This document shows positions 7,304 through 14,365 of a stretch of DNA of 21,053 bases, piece after piece (within the stretch, counting starts at the first letter, position 1; the number at the start of each line of letters is the position of its first letter). Source of the stretch: Neisseriaceae bacterium (GTDB taxonomy: Bacteria; Pseudomonadota; Gammaproteobacteria; Burkholderiales; Neisseriaceae); assembly GCA_017446355.1 (NCBI GenBank), contig JAFSQZ010000158.1, forward strand, positions 1 through 21,053, written 5' to 3'. The notes beneath the pieces were generated by a model. That model saw nothing but the letters and a program-made list of their open reading frames with translations. It was not told the DNA's origin and made no database searches. Position numbers and translations under genes: made by a program.

Positions 7304-8517
7304 CAAAAATGTGTGAACAAATAAGCTTTGAAGATTTGGCGCAACAGTTTGGTACACCTTTGTATGTATACAGTCAAAACGAATTAAGCACAGCATTTTC
7401 ACGTTATCAGCAAACATTTTCAGCTTTAAAACCATTGATTTGTTATGCCGTTAAAGCTAACAGCAATTTAAGTATTTTGCGCCATTTTGCACAATTGGGC
7501 AGCGGTTTTGATACCGTTTCGGGGGGTGAAATTGCACGCGTTTTAGCCGCAGGTGGTGCCGCCGATAAAATTATTTATTCAGGTGTAGGCAAAAGCGTTG
7601 CCGAAATTGAATACGCTTTAACGGTTGGCATCAAATGTTTTAACGTGGAAAGTCTGCCTGAATTAGACAGAATCAATGAAGTGGCGCAACGTTTAAATAA
7701 AGTTGCCCCCATTTCTTTGCGCATCAATCCAGATGTGGACGCAAAAACACACCCTTATATTTCCACAGGTTTAAAAGCCAATAAATTTGGCATTGCGATG
7801 AGTGATGCCGAGCGTGCATTTGTGTACGCGCATTCGCTGCCAGCCTTAAAAGTTATCGGCATAGATTGTCATATTGGTTCGCAACTGATTGATTTATCAC
7901 CACTTATTGAAGCGTGTGAACGTTTGTTGATATTGGTAGATAAATTAGCGCAACAAAATATTGTTTTGCAACACATAGATTTAGGCGGAGGCGTAGGCAT
8001 TGTTTATCACGAAGAACAAACGCCTGATTTGCATTTTTACGCCGATGAATTGACAAAATTATTGCAACAACGCTCTTTAAATTTAATTATAGAACCAGGT
8101 CGCAGCTTGGTCGGACAAGCAGGTACATTGTTGACACGCGTAGAATACGTCAAACAAGGCGAAGAAAAAAACTTTGTGATTGTAGATGCTGCAATGAACG
8201 ACTTGATTCGTCCAACGCTATACGAAGCTTATCATCACATAGAAAACACCGTTTTCAGGCAGCCTGAGATCTTGGTAGATGTGGTTGGACCGATTTGTGA
8301 AACAGGCGATTTTTTGGCACAAAACCGAATGCTAGCTGCCGAGCAAGGCGATTTATTACTGGTTCACGGCGCAGGTGCTTATGCCGCCAGTATGGCAAGC
8401 AACTATAACTCACGTTGTCGCGCGGCAGAAATATTGGTTAATGGTAAAGAAGTGAAATTGATTCGTGAACGAGAAAAAATAGATGATTTGTTCGCCAATG
8501 AACGTGCTTTGCTTTAA
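7300..8517 (+). CDS. lysA: Diaminopimelate decarboxylase
   Basis: PLP enzyme making L-lysine from meso-diaminopimelate, the last step of lysine synthesis. 405 residues. The PLP lysine is Lys52 in CYAVKANSN. HIGSQ (191-195), the glycine loop GGGVG (229-233), EPGRS (265-269) and CETGDFLA (333-340) are the conserved fold III decarboxylase motifs. GAGGA lies 7 bases before the first ATG and inside the end of lptM, which favours this start over the Met at residue 4. An uptake sequence in the coding region at 8254-8267 encodes FRQPE in a loop (319-323) without harming the motifs. Confidence 0.97.
   Translation: MTKMCEQISFEDLAQQFGTPLYVYSQNELSTAFSRYQQTFSALKPLICYAVKANSNLSILRHFAQLGSGFDTVSGGEIARVLAAGGAADKIIYSGVGKSVAEIEYALTVGIKCFNVESLPELDRINEVAQRLNKVAPISLRINPDVDAKTHPYISTGLKANKFGIAMSDAERAFVYAHSLPALKVIGIDCHIGSQLIDLSPLIEACERLLILVDKLAQQNIVLQHIDLGGGVGIVYHEEQTPDLHFYADELTKLLQQRSLNLIIEPGRSLVGQAGTLLTRVEYVKQGEEKNFVIVDAAMNDLIRPTLYEAYHHIENTVFRQPEILVDVVGPICETGDFLAQNRMLAAEQGDLLLVHGAGAYAASMASNYNSRCRAAEILVNGKEVKLIREREKIDDLFANERALL
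8254..8267. repeat. DNA uptake sequence inside lysA
   Basis: TTCAGGCAGCCTGA followed by G instead of A; one arm (AGGCTGCCTGAA on the minus strand) is complete. Encodes FRQPE in LysA. Confidence 0.75.
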
Positions 8518-8532
8518 AAAATTGATTGTTTA

Positions 8533-8590
8533 AAACGCTTGCAAAGCACGTTATTCTGAACTTTTTGCAAAATTAGGTTTTGCAAGCATT
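8533..8590. repeat. Short dispersed repeat, diverged copy C
   Basis: A 58-bp stretch with ends AACGCTTGCAAAGC and GGTTTTGCAAGCATT and the inner motif ATTCTGAACTTTTTGC. It resembles copies A and B (AACCTTTGCAAAAC ends, ATTCTGAACTTTTCG inside) but is shorter and altered. Confidence 0.4.
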
Positions 8591-8612
8591 TCTTGTGATA
8601 AAACAGATTAAA

Positions 8613-8655
8613 AAAGCTGCCTGAAAAACTTAATCAACTGTTTTCAGGCAGCTTT
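8613..8655. terminator. Bidirectional terminator between lysA and ompA-like gene
   Basis: A 15-bp stem, AAAGCTGCCTGAAAA (8613-8627) with its complement (8641-8655), and a 13-base loop, made of two inverted uptake sequences. On the minus strand it is followed by a run of six T, so it best serves the OmpA-type gene, but it also lies where lysA needs a terminator. Confidence 0.82.
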
Positions 8656-8666
8656 GTCTGTTTTGA

Positions 8667-9323
8667 TTAGTTCGCTGTTGGAGCTGGATTAATCAATAAT
8701 TCTACACGGCGGTTTTGTGCGCGACCTTCTTCTGTTGCATTTGATGCAATAGGTTGACGTGAACCTTGACCGCTTACTGTCATACGACTTCTATCAACAC
8801 CGCGTGCATTCAAATAATCGGCAACGGATTGTGCACGGTTATACGATAAAGGATTGTTAATCGCGTCATTACCTGTGCTATCAGTATGACCAATAATATT
8901 GATGGTGGTTTCGTTATAAGTGGCCAAAGTTTGTGCAGCTTGTGCCAAAGATGCTTGCGCGTTGGCTGACAAAACATAGCTGTTTACTGGGAAAGTAACG
9001 TTTTCAGGCATTGTTAATTTGATTTGATTGCCTTCGCGTTCAACGGAAACACCAGTATTTTTCAATTGTTCACGCAATTTGGCTTCTTGGTAGTCCATAT
9101 AACCACCTACGCCAGCACCCACTGCACCACAAGCCAAAGCTGAATTGCGTGCACCTTTGCTGCCATGAGAAACAGCACCAATGATGCCACAAGTTACTGC
9201 ACCACCTAAACCATACAAGGCGGTTTTACTGACTTGACGTTCACCAGCAGAATTGGTCATACAACCGCTCAATGCTACAGCTGCTGCAACGGTTACAATG
9301 GTTAAAAGTTTCATATTTTTCAT
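8667..9323 (-). CDS. OmpA-family peptidoglycan-binding lipoprotein
   Basis: 218 residues. The signal peptide ends in lipobox LSGC (Cys21), so the protein is probably lipid-anchored in the outer membrane. A glycine-zipper-like segment (about 36-75, GLGGAVTCGIIGAV and ACGAVGAGVGGY) precedes a C-terminal OmpA domain containing INIIGHTDSTG, NPLSYNRAQSVADYL and GRAQNRRVEL. These bind diaminopimelate in peptidoglycan and tether the outer membrane to the wall. AAGGA lies 8 bases before the ATG at 9323, so I reject the open frame that extends to 9401. Closest types are YfiB/OmpA-like lipoproteins; it is not Pal by sequence, as far as I can tell. Confidence 0.88.
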   Translation of the reverse strand: MKNMKLLTIVTVAAAVALSGCMTNSAGERQVSKTALYGLGGAVTCGIIGAVSHGSKGARNSALACGAVGAGVGGYMDYQEAKLREQLKNTGVSVEREGNQIKLTMPENVTFPVNSYVLSANAQASLAQAAQTLATYNETTINIIGHTDSTGNDAINNPLSYNRAQSVADYLNARGVDRSRMTVSGQGSRQPIASNATEEGRAQNRRVELLINPAPTAN

Positions 9324-9429
9324 AATCAGTTTCCTTATATACATAATACTAGGCGTTTGCCTGCCTGAAAGTGTGCAATGTAAAACAATTTGTTGTCGCA
9401 CAGTTTTTTTTAACCTGAAATTACTTTGT

Positions 9430-10668
9430 TTAATTTACGTTATGCGAACGAAGTTTATGGGTAAATACTTGGTTGCCTGAAAAATAATACAGTAATATCA
9501 AGCCAATACACATCACAGCAAACATCATACCAACCATTACCAAAATGGTGCCATTGTGCAACATTGTGGTAAAAAAGCCCACCAAAGCACTAATCAGAGA
9601 TTGACTTGATGACAAAACAGCATTGGCACTACCGCCTACTTTGGGTTTATAGTTACTCATAAATAATGCGCTGGTGTTAGCAGAAATCAAGCCTTGCGCG
9701 CCGATGGCAATTACAATCAAAGGTGCTAACCAAAATAATGGCGGTTGTTTCAGCAATAACACCAATAATAATGCAGCACTGTTGCTGATAAATTGAATTA
9801 ACAATCCCAAGCGTAATAAATCACGCAACGCCCAATCGCGCTTTAATGCCCACGCGCTAAATCGGTTGCATAACATCATCACAATTACATTGCTGGCAAA
9901 TAACCAAGCGTATTGATGCGATGTTAAACCATATAAATCCATATAAACGAATGGCGATTCACTGAAAAAAATCACAATCACCGAAAACGACGCTGCCTGA
10001 TAAGCCAAAAAACCCATAGCCGCCCAGTTTTTTAATACAAAAATATAGCGCGTACCAATATGTTTTAATTGCGCCAAACGAATGGGTTCGGCTTTTTTGT
10101 TTTGTGGCAAAAAGAAAAATAAAGTAAACACCAAAAAAAGACCGTAAGCACTTAAAAACGCAAAAATACTGCGCCAACCGCCCAAACTTTCCAAAAACGA
10201 CCCAATTAAAGGCGAAAGCAAAGGCGCAGTCATCGCCACAATCCCAATCATCACAAACATTTGTGCCGCTTCACGTCCTTGATAATTGTCGCGTACAATT
10301 GCGCCCACCGTTACCGCGCTCATGCCCGCACCAATGGCTTGAATAATACGTATGGTCAATAATTGTCCTGCATTTTGCACGCCAATCAACAACAACGATG
10401 ACACCACATAAATGCCCAAGCCAATCAACGCAATATTCCGTCGCCCCTTAATGTCCGAAAGCGAACCGCCAATAATTTGTCCAATCGCCGCACCAAAAAT
10501 AAAGCTGCTTAAACTGCGCTCAATATAATAAATATTGGTATTTAACGAAGCCGCAATTTTGGTTAAGGCAGGCAAATAAGCATCAATAGAAAATGGCATA
10601 ATCGCAATCATCATTGCCAACAACATTGCCATTTGTTTTTGCGTAAGCACTTTATTCTGACGAAACAT
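9430..10668 (-). CDS. Bcr/CflA-type MFS multidrug efflux transporter
   Basis: A 412-residue inner-membrane protein with about 12 hydrophobic segments. The first helix, PFSIDAYLPALTKIA, is the Bcr/CflA (DHA1) signature. The loop GSLSDIKGRRNIALIG is the MFS motif A between helices 2 and 3. RIIQAIGAGMSAVTVGAIVRDNY is the motif B region, and APLLSPLIGSFL fits motif C. It probably exports drugs or small metabolites by proton antiport; the substrate is unknown. AAGG lies about 6 bases before the ATG at 10668; the frame upstream to 10749 overlaps aroQ and is not used. An uptake sequence separates it from aroQ. Confidence 0.9.
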   Translation of the reverse strand: MFRQNKVLTQKQMAMLLAMMIAIMPFSIDAYLPALTKIAASLNTNIYYIERSLSSFIFGAAIGQIIGGSLSDIKGRRNIALIGLGIYVVSSLLLIGVQNAGQLLTIRIIQAIGAGMSAVTVGAIVRDNYQGREAAQMFVMIGIVAMTAPLLSPLIGSFLESLGGWRSIFAFLSAYGLFLVFTLFFFLPQNKKAEPIRLAQLKHIGTRYIFVLKNWAAMGFLAYQAASFSVIVIFFSESPFVYMDLYGLTSHQYAWLFASNVIVMMLCNRFSAWALKRDWALRDLLRLGLLIQFISNSAALLLVLLLKQPPLFWLAPLIVIAIGAQGLISANTSALFMSNYKPKVGGSANAVLSSSQSLISALVGFFTTMLHNGTILVMVGMMFAVMCIGLILLYYFSGNQVFTHKLRSHNVN

Positions 10669-10681
10669 AATAAACCTTGTA

Positions 10682-10696
10682 TTCAGGCAGCCTGAA
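10682..10696. repeat. DNA uptake sequence (complete)
   Basis: TTCAGGCAGCCTGAA between aroQ and the MFS gene, just after the aroQ stop. Confidence 0.85.
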
Positions 10697-10699
10697 TGA

Positions 10700-11134
10700 T
10701 TATTGATGAGATTGTTGCGCAATAAATTGCAAGGCAGCCTGATAACCAAAAGTGCCTAAACCAACAATCACACCCACAGCCTTATCCGATAAAAAAGAAT
10801 GATGACGGAAATGTTCACGCGCGTGTACATTAGAAATATGAACTTCCACAAAAGGAATCGCCACACTTGCCAATGCATCACGAATAGCAACGCTGGTATG
10901 CGTAAACGCACCTGCATTGATAATAATCCAATCAGTGTTGCCACGTGCTGCCTGAATCGTGTCCACCAATTCGCCCTCGTGATTACTTTGTACGCAACGC
11001 ACATTAAGATTGAGTTGCGCCCCTAATTTTTGCGCGTTTTGCTCCACATCTGCCAAAGTTTGTGCACCATAAATTTCAGGTTCACGTGTACCCAATAGAT
11101 TAAGATTTACGCCGTTTATCAGTAAGATATTCAT
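10700..11134 (-). CDS. aroQ: Type II 3-dehydroquinate dehydratase
   Basis: Shikimate pathway enzyme that dehydrates 3-dehydroquinate. 144 residues, the standard dodecameric type II size. LLINGVNLNLLGTREPEIYG carries the catalytic Tyr22 and Arg17. Asn73 is in IINAGAFTHTS, and VEVHISNVHARE has His99. AAGGA lies about 9 bases before the ATG and next to an uptake sequence. In many proteobacteria aroQ is followed by accB-accC; here an MFS gene follows instead. The restriction-modification operon directly upstream (stop at 11166) points the same way, so read-through from it could contribute to aroQ expression. Confidence 0.95.
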   Translation of the reverse strand: MNILLINGVNLNLLGTREPEIYGAQTLADVEQNAQKLGAQLNLNVRCVQSNHEGELVDTIQAARGNTDWIIINAGAFTHTSVAIRDALASVAIPFVEVHISNVHAREHFRHHSFLSDKAVGVIVGLGTFGYQAALQFIAQQSHQ

Positions 11135-11148
11135 TATTTTTATTCCTT

Positions 11149-11163
11149 TTCAGGCTGCCTGAA
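11149..11163. repeat. DNA uptake sequence, downstream flank of R-M module
   Basis: TTCAGGCTGCCTGAA. With two preceding T bases it is identical, in the same direction, to the copy at 13676-13690 on the other side of the restriction-modification operon. Confidence 0.88.
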
Positions 11164-11165
11164 CA

Positions 11166-12167
11166 TCAGGGTTTTTCAATAAAATGCAAATATTCAACAG
11201 TTTGATTTGCTTTATGATTTCTTGCATTATCTGCCTTAAATCTGCGATATTGTTTGGTAAAAATATCGTATTTGCCATATTTTTGACAAATATTTTTTAT
11301 TTCTTCGGGCGAAATAATGCCTTCGTTGTTATAACTTAAAAAGATATACTTAAATTCTGCATTTTTAATTAAATCTTCAAAAGCCATTGCCGCTGTATTT
11401 TTCTTACACCACAAACTTTTATTATATTGTCGCAATCCTGTTTTTCCTTTGGGCGTAAAATCATCGTAATAAGCAATCGTATTTAAAATGTGATAATTCG
11501 CCCCATATTCTCGATGATTATAAGGTGGATCTAAATATAAAATATCACCACTGATTTTTTTAATCAATTCATTAGTATCTTGATGATATACTTCATTTTG
11601 ATTTTTATTAGGAGAAAATTCAGTTAATTTAAGAATTAACGGCTTTTCTGCGGATTTTTTTAATTTTTTCAAAAACGCACCATAAACGGAAGCGGTATTT
11701 GCTACTTTATCCGCACTTTCTAATAATCCTGCAAGTAAGCAAAAATATTTATTTTCACCCACTTCATGGCGTAAATCTTCAATTTCTGTACGAATGGTAT
11801 CAATTTTAATCGCATTTTCATCACTAAAATATTGCCGTTCGCTACCACTACCTAATGCATAATGTTGATAAATTTTATATTGTTGTTTATCTTTTTTTTC
11901 AGAAAGTTGATTTAATTCGGAAACCAATTCATCAAGTTCAGAAATATCAAAATTATTATTTAATAAATTTTGATTGAGTACAAAACTATAATATTCACAA
12001 TCATTAGCAATCACTTTGGCAGTTTTATTTTTAAAATAAGAACCCACAGTTCCTGTTCCTGCAAAAGCATCACAGAATGTTAAATGATTTAATTCTTTTC
12101 CAATACAATCGGTTATTGTATTTTCCAAAAAATCTAAAAGAGAAAATTTTGAGCCTATGTAGTTCAT
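11166..12167 (-). CDS. D12-class DNA adenine-N6 methyltransferase
   Basis: 333 residues. The N-terminal MNYIGSKFSLLDFL is the usual opening of this class. The AdoMet-binding motif FAGTGTVG (35-42) and the catalytic DPPYN (213-217), with the target-recognition region between them, give the alpha-type order of the Dam/DpnM family, so the product should be N6-methyladenine. It is the third gene of a minus-strand R-M operon; its ATG shares one base with the endonuclease stop (TAATG). It should protect one strand of the site cut by the endonuclease. The specificity cannot be read from sequence. The gene is clearly more AT-rich than aroQ next to it, a sign of transfer. Confidence 0.9.
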   Translation of the reverse strand: MNYIGSKFSLLDFLENTITDCIGKELNHLTFCDAFAGTGTVGSYFKNKTAKVIANDCEYYSFVLNQNLLNNNFDISELDELVSELNQLSEKKDKQQYKIYQHYALGSGSERQYFSDENAIKIDTIRTEIEDLRHEVGENKYFCLLAGLLESADKVANTASVYGAFLKKLKKSAEKPLILKLTEFSPNKNQNEVYHQDTNELIKKISGDILYLDPPYNHREYGANYHILNTIAYYDDFTPKGKTGLRQYNKSLWCKKNTAAMAFEDLIKNAEFKYIFLSYNNEGIISPEEIKNICQKYGKYDIFTKQYRRFKADNARNHKANQTVEYLHFIEKP

Positions 12168-12865
12168 TATTCTTCATCTTCCGCATACAATTTATCAAAT
12201 ATAAATTTACAAGTATTCTTTGTGGCTTCATCACAAATTTTTTTAACACTTGTTTTGCGATACTCCACTGGGTCATATTGATAACAGCCAACACAACCTA
12301 GTTCTTTTGTATAATTTTCATTACCTTGATAAAATGGATACGGATTGCCTAAAATATTTTTAGCATTCCAACGTTTATTTGTTTCTTTGCATTTTTTACA
12401 AATTTGGCGTTTAGCGTCATTCGCGGCTTTACATAATGGTTGAAAATCTTCTATTTTTTGCGTTTTAATATCGCTTATTCGCCAATCATTTTTTCTACCG
12501 TCTTTATGGTCAATTTCAATTTTGGTATTTTCCGAATTTCCGTTAATACCAAGCATGACACAATTTTTTGTTTTGTAAAAATCTTTAATATCTTTTCTTA
12601 TTGATTGATTAAACGATTTTTCCGTATTAAAACCAATTAAGCGAACACGGTCGATTGAATTTCCTTTTGTTATGTTTTTGTCTGTTTCAATAACATATTT
12701 TTTTGCAAGAGATGAACTTGTTCTGCACCAACTACCGCCATTTCCTAATTGCAACTCTTTGAATTTACCAATAAATTCACTTACTTCAACCCAACGAGAA
12801 ACTCCTTTTTCATCTGGTTGAGCTAATTCTAAAAATAATTCCATTTTGGTTGTTTTGTTTTTCAT
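12167..12865 (-). CDS. Probable HNH-type type II restriction endonuclease
   Basis: 232 residues, encoded between two DNA methyltransferase genes. An HNH (beta-beta-alpha metal) nuclease core is visible: EIDHKDGRKND (117-127) supplies the catalytic His, and DFQPLCKAANDAKRQ (140-154) the following Asn/helix. Two cysteine pairs, CKKC (156-159) and CVGC (191-194), are likely to hold a structural zinc. AAGGA lies 8 bases before the ATG at 12865, inside the end of the upstream methyltransferase gene, whose stop is 1 bp away; the open frame up to 12922 is therefore rejected. The role as restriction enzyme rests on the nuclease motif plus position. Two unlike partner methyltransferases suggest an asymmetric (type IIS-like) site, with precedent in HNH type IIS enzymes such as MnlI. 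The cut site is unknown. Confidence 0.8.
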   Translation of the reverse strand: MKNKTTKMELFLELAQPDEKGVSRWVEVSEFIGKFKELQLGNGGSWCRTSSSLAKKYVIETDKNITKGNSIDRVRLIGFNTEKSFNQSIRKDIKDFYKTKNCVMLGINGNSENTKIEIDHKDGRKNDWRISDIKTQKIEDFQPLCKAANDAKRQICKKCKETNKRWNAKNILGNPYPFYQGNENYTKELGCVGCYQYDPVEYRKTSVKKICDEATKNTCKFIFDKLYAEDEE

Positions 12866-12866
12866 T

Positions 12867-13658
12867 TTAGAATTCCTTTTTAAAAACAAAAATATACTCG
12901 TGCTTAAAAATATAATAATCACTTTTTAATGCACGATAACGCCAAATACCGCCAGCACCTAGCTTACCACGATTACCCTCTATATTTTTGACAACAATGC
13001 CTTTCAGTTTGGTTTTGAAATGTTTCTTTATCATATTCATACATAAAAATGATAAAGGGACAACTTCGCTATTTTTATAAATATCGCCAATTATCACTGC
13101 AAAATAGTGATTTTTTGCCAAAAATGTTAATGAATGAGATAAAGTTTTTTTAAATTTATCAATAAATTCATCAACTGATTTACAATTTGAAAGGTCATTG
13201 GGCTTATTGGTAAATTGCACAATATCGTGATATGGTGGGTGAAAAATAGCAAATGAAACTTGTGTTTCATTTAAGTAAGTTAATGATTTTTTTATATAAT
13301 ATTTTACTCGTTCATCTGTATTATCAAATGCGTTCAATGTAAAAAAATTTTTATTACTATCCATCATTCGTGATTGAACATAATTGAACATTTTCGTATT
13401 TATATCAAAACCAATAAATTTTCTTCCCAATTTTTCACATTCAAAAAGTGTTGTGCCACTGCCAAAAAATGGGTCTAAAACTACTTCACCTGCTTTTGTA
13501 TATCGTGAAATCAGTTGATATGGAATTTGCGGAATAAAATTACCGTGATAAATATTTTTATGTTTTCCTTGATTATCTCGATTAGGAAATAACCATAAAT
13601 CATCGGTCAAAATATCACAATGCTGCCAGTTGCTTAAATCTATTCTGTCGCTAATCAT
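12867..13658 (-). CDS. N4-cytosine/N6-adenine DNA methyltransferase
   Basis: 263 residues. The AdoMet-binding motif DPFFGSGTT (62-70), with the partner segment GRKFIGFDIN, comes before the catalytic-type motif HPPYHDI (140-146). The PPY tetrad starts with His, not the usual Asp or Ser. The C-terminal third (AVIIGDIYKNSEVVPLSF and after) fits this amino-methyltransferase class. Whether it makes N4-methylcytosine or N6-methyladenine is undecided. It is the first gene of the R-M operon; AGGA lies about 9 bases before the ATG. That start overlaps (ATGA) the end of a transposase remnant frame. Methyltransferase first, nuclease second is a usual order for safe establishment. Confidence 0.85.
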   Translation of the reverse strand: MISDRIDLSNWQHCDILTDDLWLFPNRDNQGKHKNIYHGNFIPQIPYQLISRYTKAGEVVLDPFFGSGTTLFECEKLGRKFIGFDINTKMFNYVQSRMMDSNKNFFTLNAFDNTDERVKYYIKKSLTYLNETQVSFAIFHPPYHDIVQFTNKPNDLSNCKSVDEFIDKFKKTLSHSLTFLAKNHYFAVIIGDIYKNSEVVPLSFLCMNMIKKHFKTKLKGIVVKNIEGNRGKLGAGGIWRYRALKSDYYIFKHEYIFVFKKEF

Positions 13659-13879
13659 TTGTTTTTTATCCTATTTTCAGGCTGCCTGAAAAGTTTTAGG
13701 GGCTGTATTAAATTAGCCCAAAAAGCTACTGATTCACACCATTTTTGCAAGGTTTTGAGTTGCTGTTTTGGTGTTCCATCATTAAATATAAACGCACATT
13801 CTTTCAGAAAAAGTAGGAAAGATTTGCGGTCAATGTCATTATACTTTCTCAACACTTTTTTTGCTTGGTTACAAAAATT
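13655..13879 (-). pseudogene. C-terminal remnant of IS1595/IS1016-type transposase
   Basis: Translating the minus strand from 13879 gives NFCNQAKKVLRKYN, then IDRKSFLLFLKECAFIFN, then GTPKQQLKTLQKWC. This matches the end of IS1016/IS1595-family (ISXO2-like) transposases, which read NFWNQAKRHLRKFNGI...LKECEWRFN. The Trp is replaced by Cys, and a stop codon lies just upstream. The frame runs on through the element's end repeat and an uptake sequence to a stop overlapping the methyltransferase start. The open frame from a GTG at 13855 gives 66 residues, but I regard it as decay product, not a functional gene. Confidence 0.75.
13676..13690. repeat. DNA uptake sequence, upstream flank of R-M module
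   Basis: TTCAGGCTGCCTGAA, 18 bases before the first methyltransferase start and 9 bases from the presumed end of the decayed IS. Confidence 0.88.
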
Positions 13880-13892
13880 TTAGTTTCGCTTG

Positions 13893-13921
13893 TGTTTCGC
13901 AGAAACTGGGTTTGCGAAACA
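13893..13921. repeat. Inverted repeat inside IS remnant
   Basis: TGTTTCGCA (13893-13901) and TGCGAAACA (13913-13921) can form a 9-bp stem with an 11-base loop. It lies between the two transposase fragments. Its role is unknown; it may mark the deletion junction. Confidence 0.5.
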
Positions 13922-13952
13922 ATTAAACCGAGATTTGGGTGAAGCCAAAATT

Positions 13953-14108
13953 TCATCGGTTTCTTGCAATAAATGATACGTTCATATGCCTTATTTTTTG
14001 TAAAACAATGCCACAGAATGATATGGAATGCCTAAAAATGTCAGCACCGCGAGCCGTTACTTCTAATACAAAAAATTCAAGCAGTTTTCTTTGTACAGAT
14101 TTCTTGTG
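13953..14108 (-). pseudogene. N-terminal remnant of IS1595/IS1016-type transposase
   Basis: Minus-strand translation gives HKKSVQRKLLEFFVLEVTAR followed by about 20 less conserved residues and QKIRH, ending at a TGA at 13953. It corresponds to the helix-turn-helix start of IS1016/IS1595 transposases (KLIELFVAGVTARTAA...). Only about 70 bp separates it from the C-terminal fragment, and the two are in different frames, so the middle of the gene is deleted. A stop codon directly precedes the fragment at 14109-14111. Confidence 0.7.
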
Positions 14109-14167
14109 TTACAAAGTGTTATTTTTATTGTTGCAGTCTATCATAACTGTTAATCTGCAACAGTCTT

Positions 14168-14365
14168 TAAAATATTCTTTTGTTATACTTCACTTAAAAT
14201 AATAAGCTAATAAGCGTTACAAAGTTTTCAGGCTGCCTGAAAACAATTTTTCAGTATTCATACTCTGAATGAAAGCAAAAATCTTTATAAAACAAAAAAT
14301 AAGATGTTTATTTTGTACTGATGTTTAAAATCAACATAACGCTTGTTGCAGGCGTTTCAGGCAGC
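14168..14365. other. Intergenic region between IS remnant and aat
   Basis: No gene is visible. It contains a complete uptake sequence at 14227-14241 and, at about 14270-14330, a stretch (GCAAAAATCTTTATAAAACA, then AATAAGATG) resembling the middle of dispersed repeat copy B. A partial uptake sequence at 14356-14370 overlaps the aat stop codon. Confidence 0.5.
14227..14241. repeat. DNA uptake sequence (complete)
   Basis: TTCAGGCTGCCTGAA between the IS remnant and aat. The symmetrical flanks extend it to GTTTTC...GAAAAC. Confidence 0.85.

Larger units (their letters stand above)
13699..14167 (-). mobile_element. Decayed, internally deleted IS1595/IS1016-like element
   Basis: The element spans the two transposase fragments and is bounded at 13699 by GGGGCTGTATTAAATTAGCC, which has the look of an IS1595-family terminal repeat. 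The opposite end is weaker: reading inward from about 14167 on the minus strand, AAGACTGTTGCAGATTAAC shares CTGT, then A, then ATTA at matching positions. The length is about 470 bp, against roughly 700 for IS1016. Most of the DDE catalytic region is missing. I could not find a target-site duplication. Confidence 0.6.

Noticed and set aside
13655..13855. 66-residue frame as a controller (C) protein of the R-M system
   Set aside because: Its position and ATGA overlap suggest a C gene, but there is no helix-turn-helix pattern; the residues match the end of an IS1595/IS1016 transposase.
13691..14175. Target-site duplication around the IS remnant
   Set aside because: The 8 bases beside the presumed ends (AAGTTTTA and TAAAATAT) do not match; the ends are too decayed to be certain.
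13939..14202. Plus-strand open frame of 87 codons
   Set aside because: It is the antisense of the transposase N-terminal fragment and resembles no protein I know.
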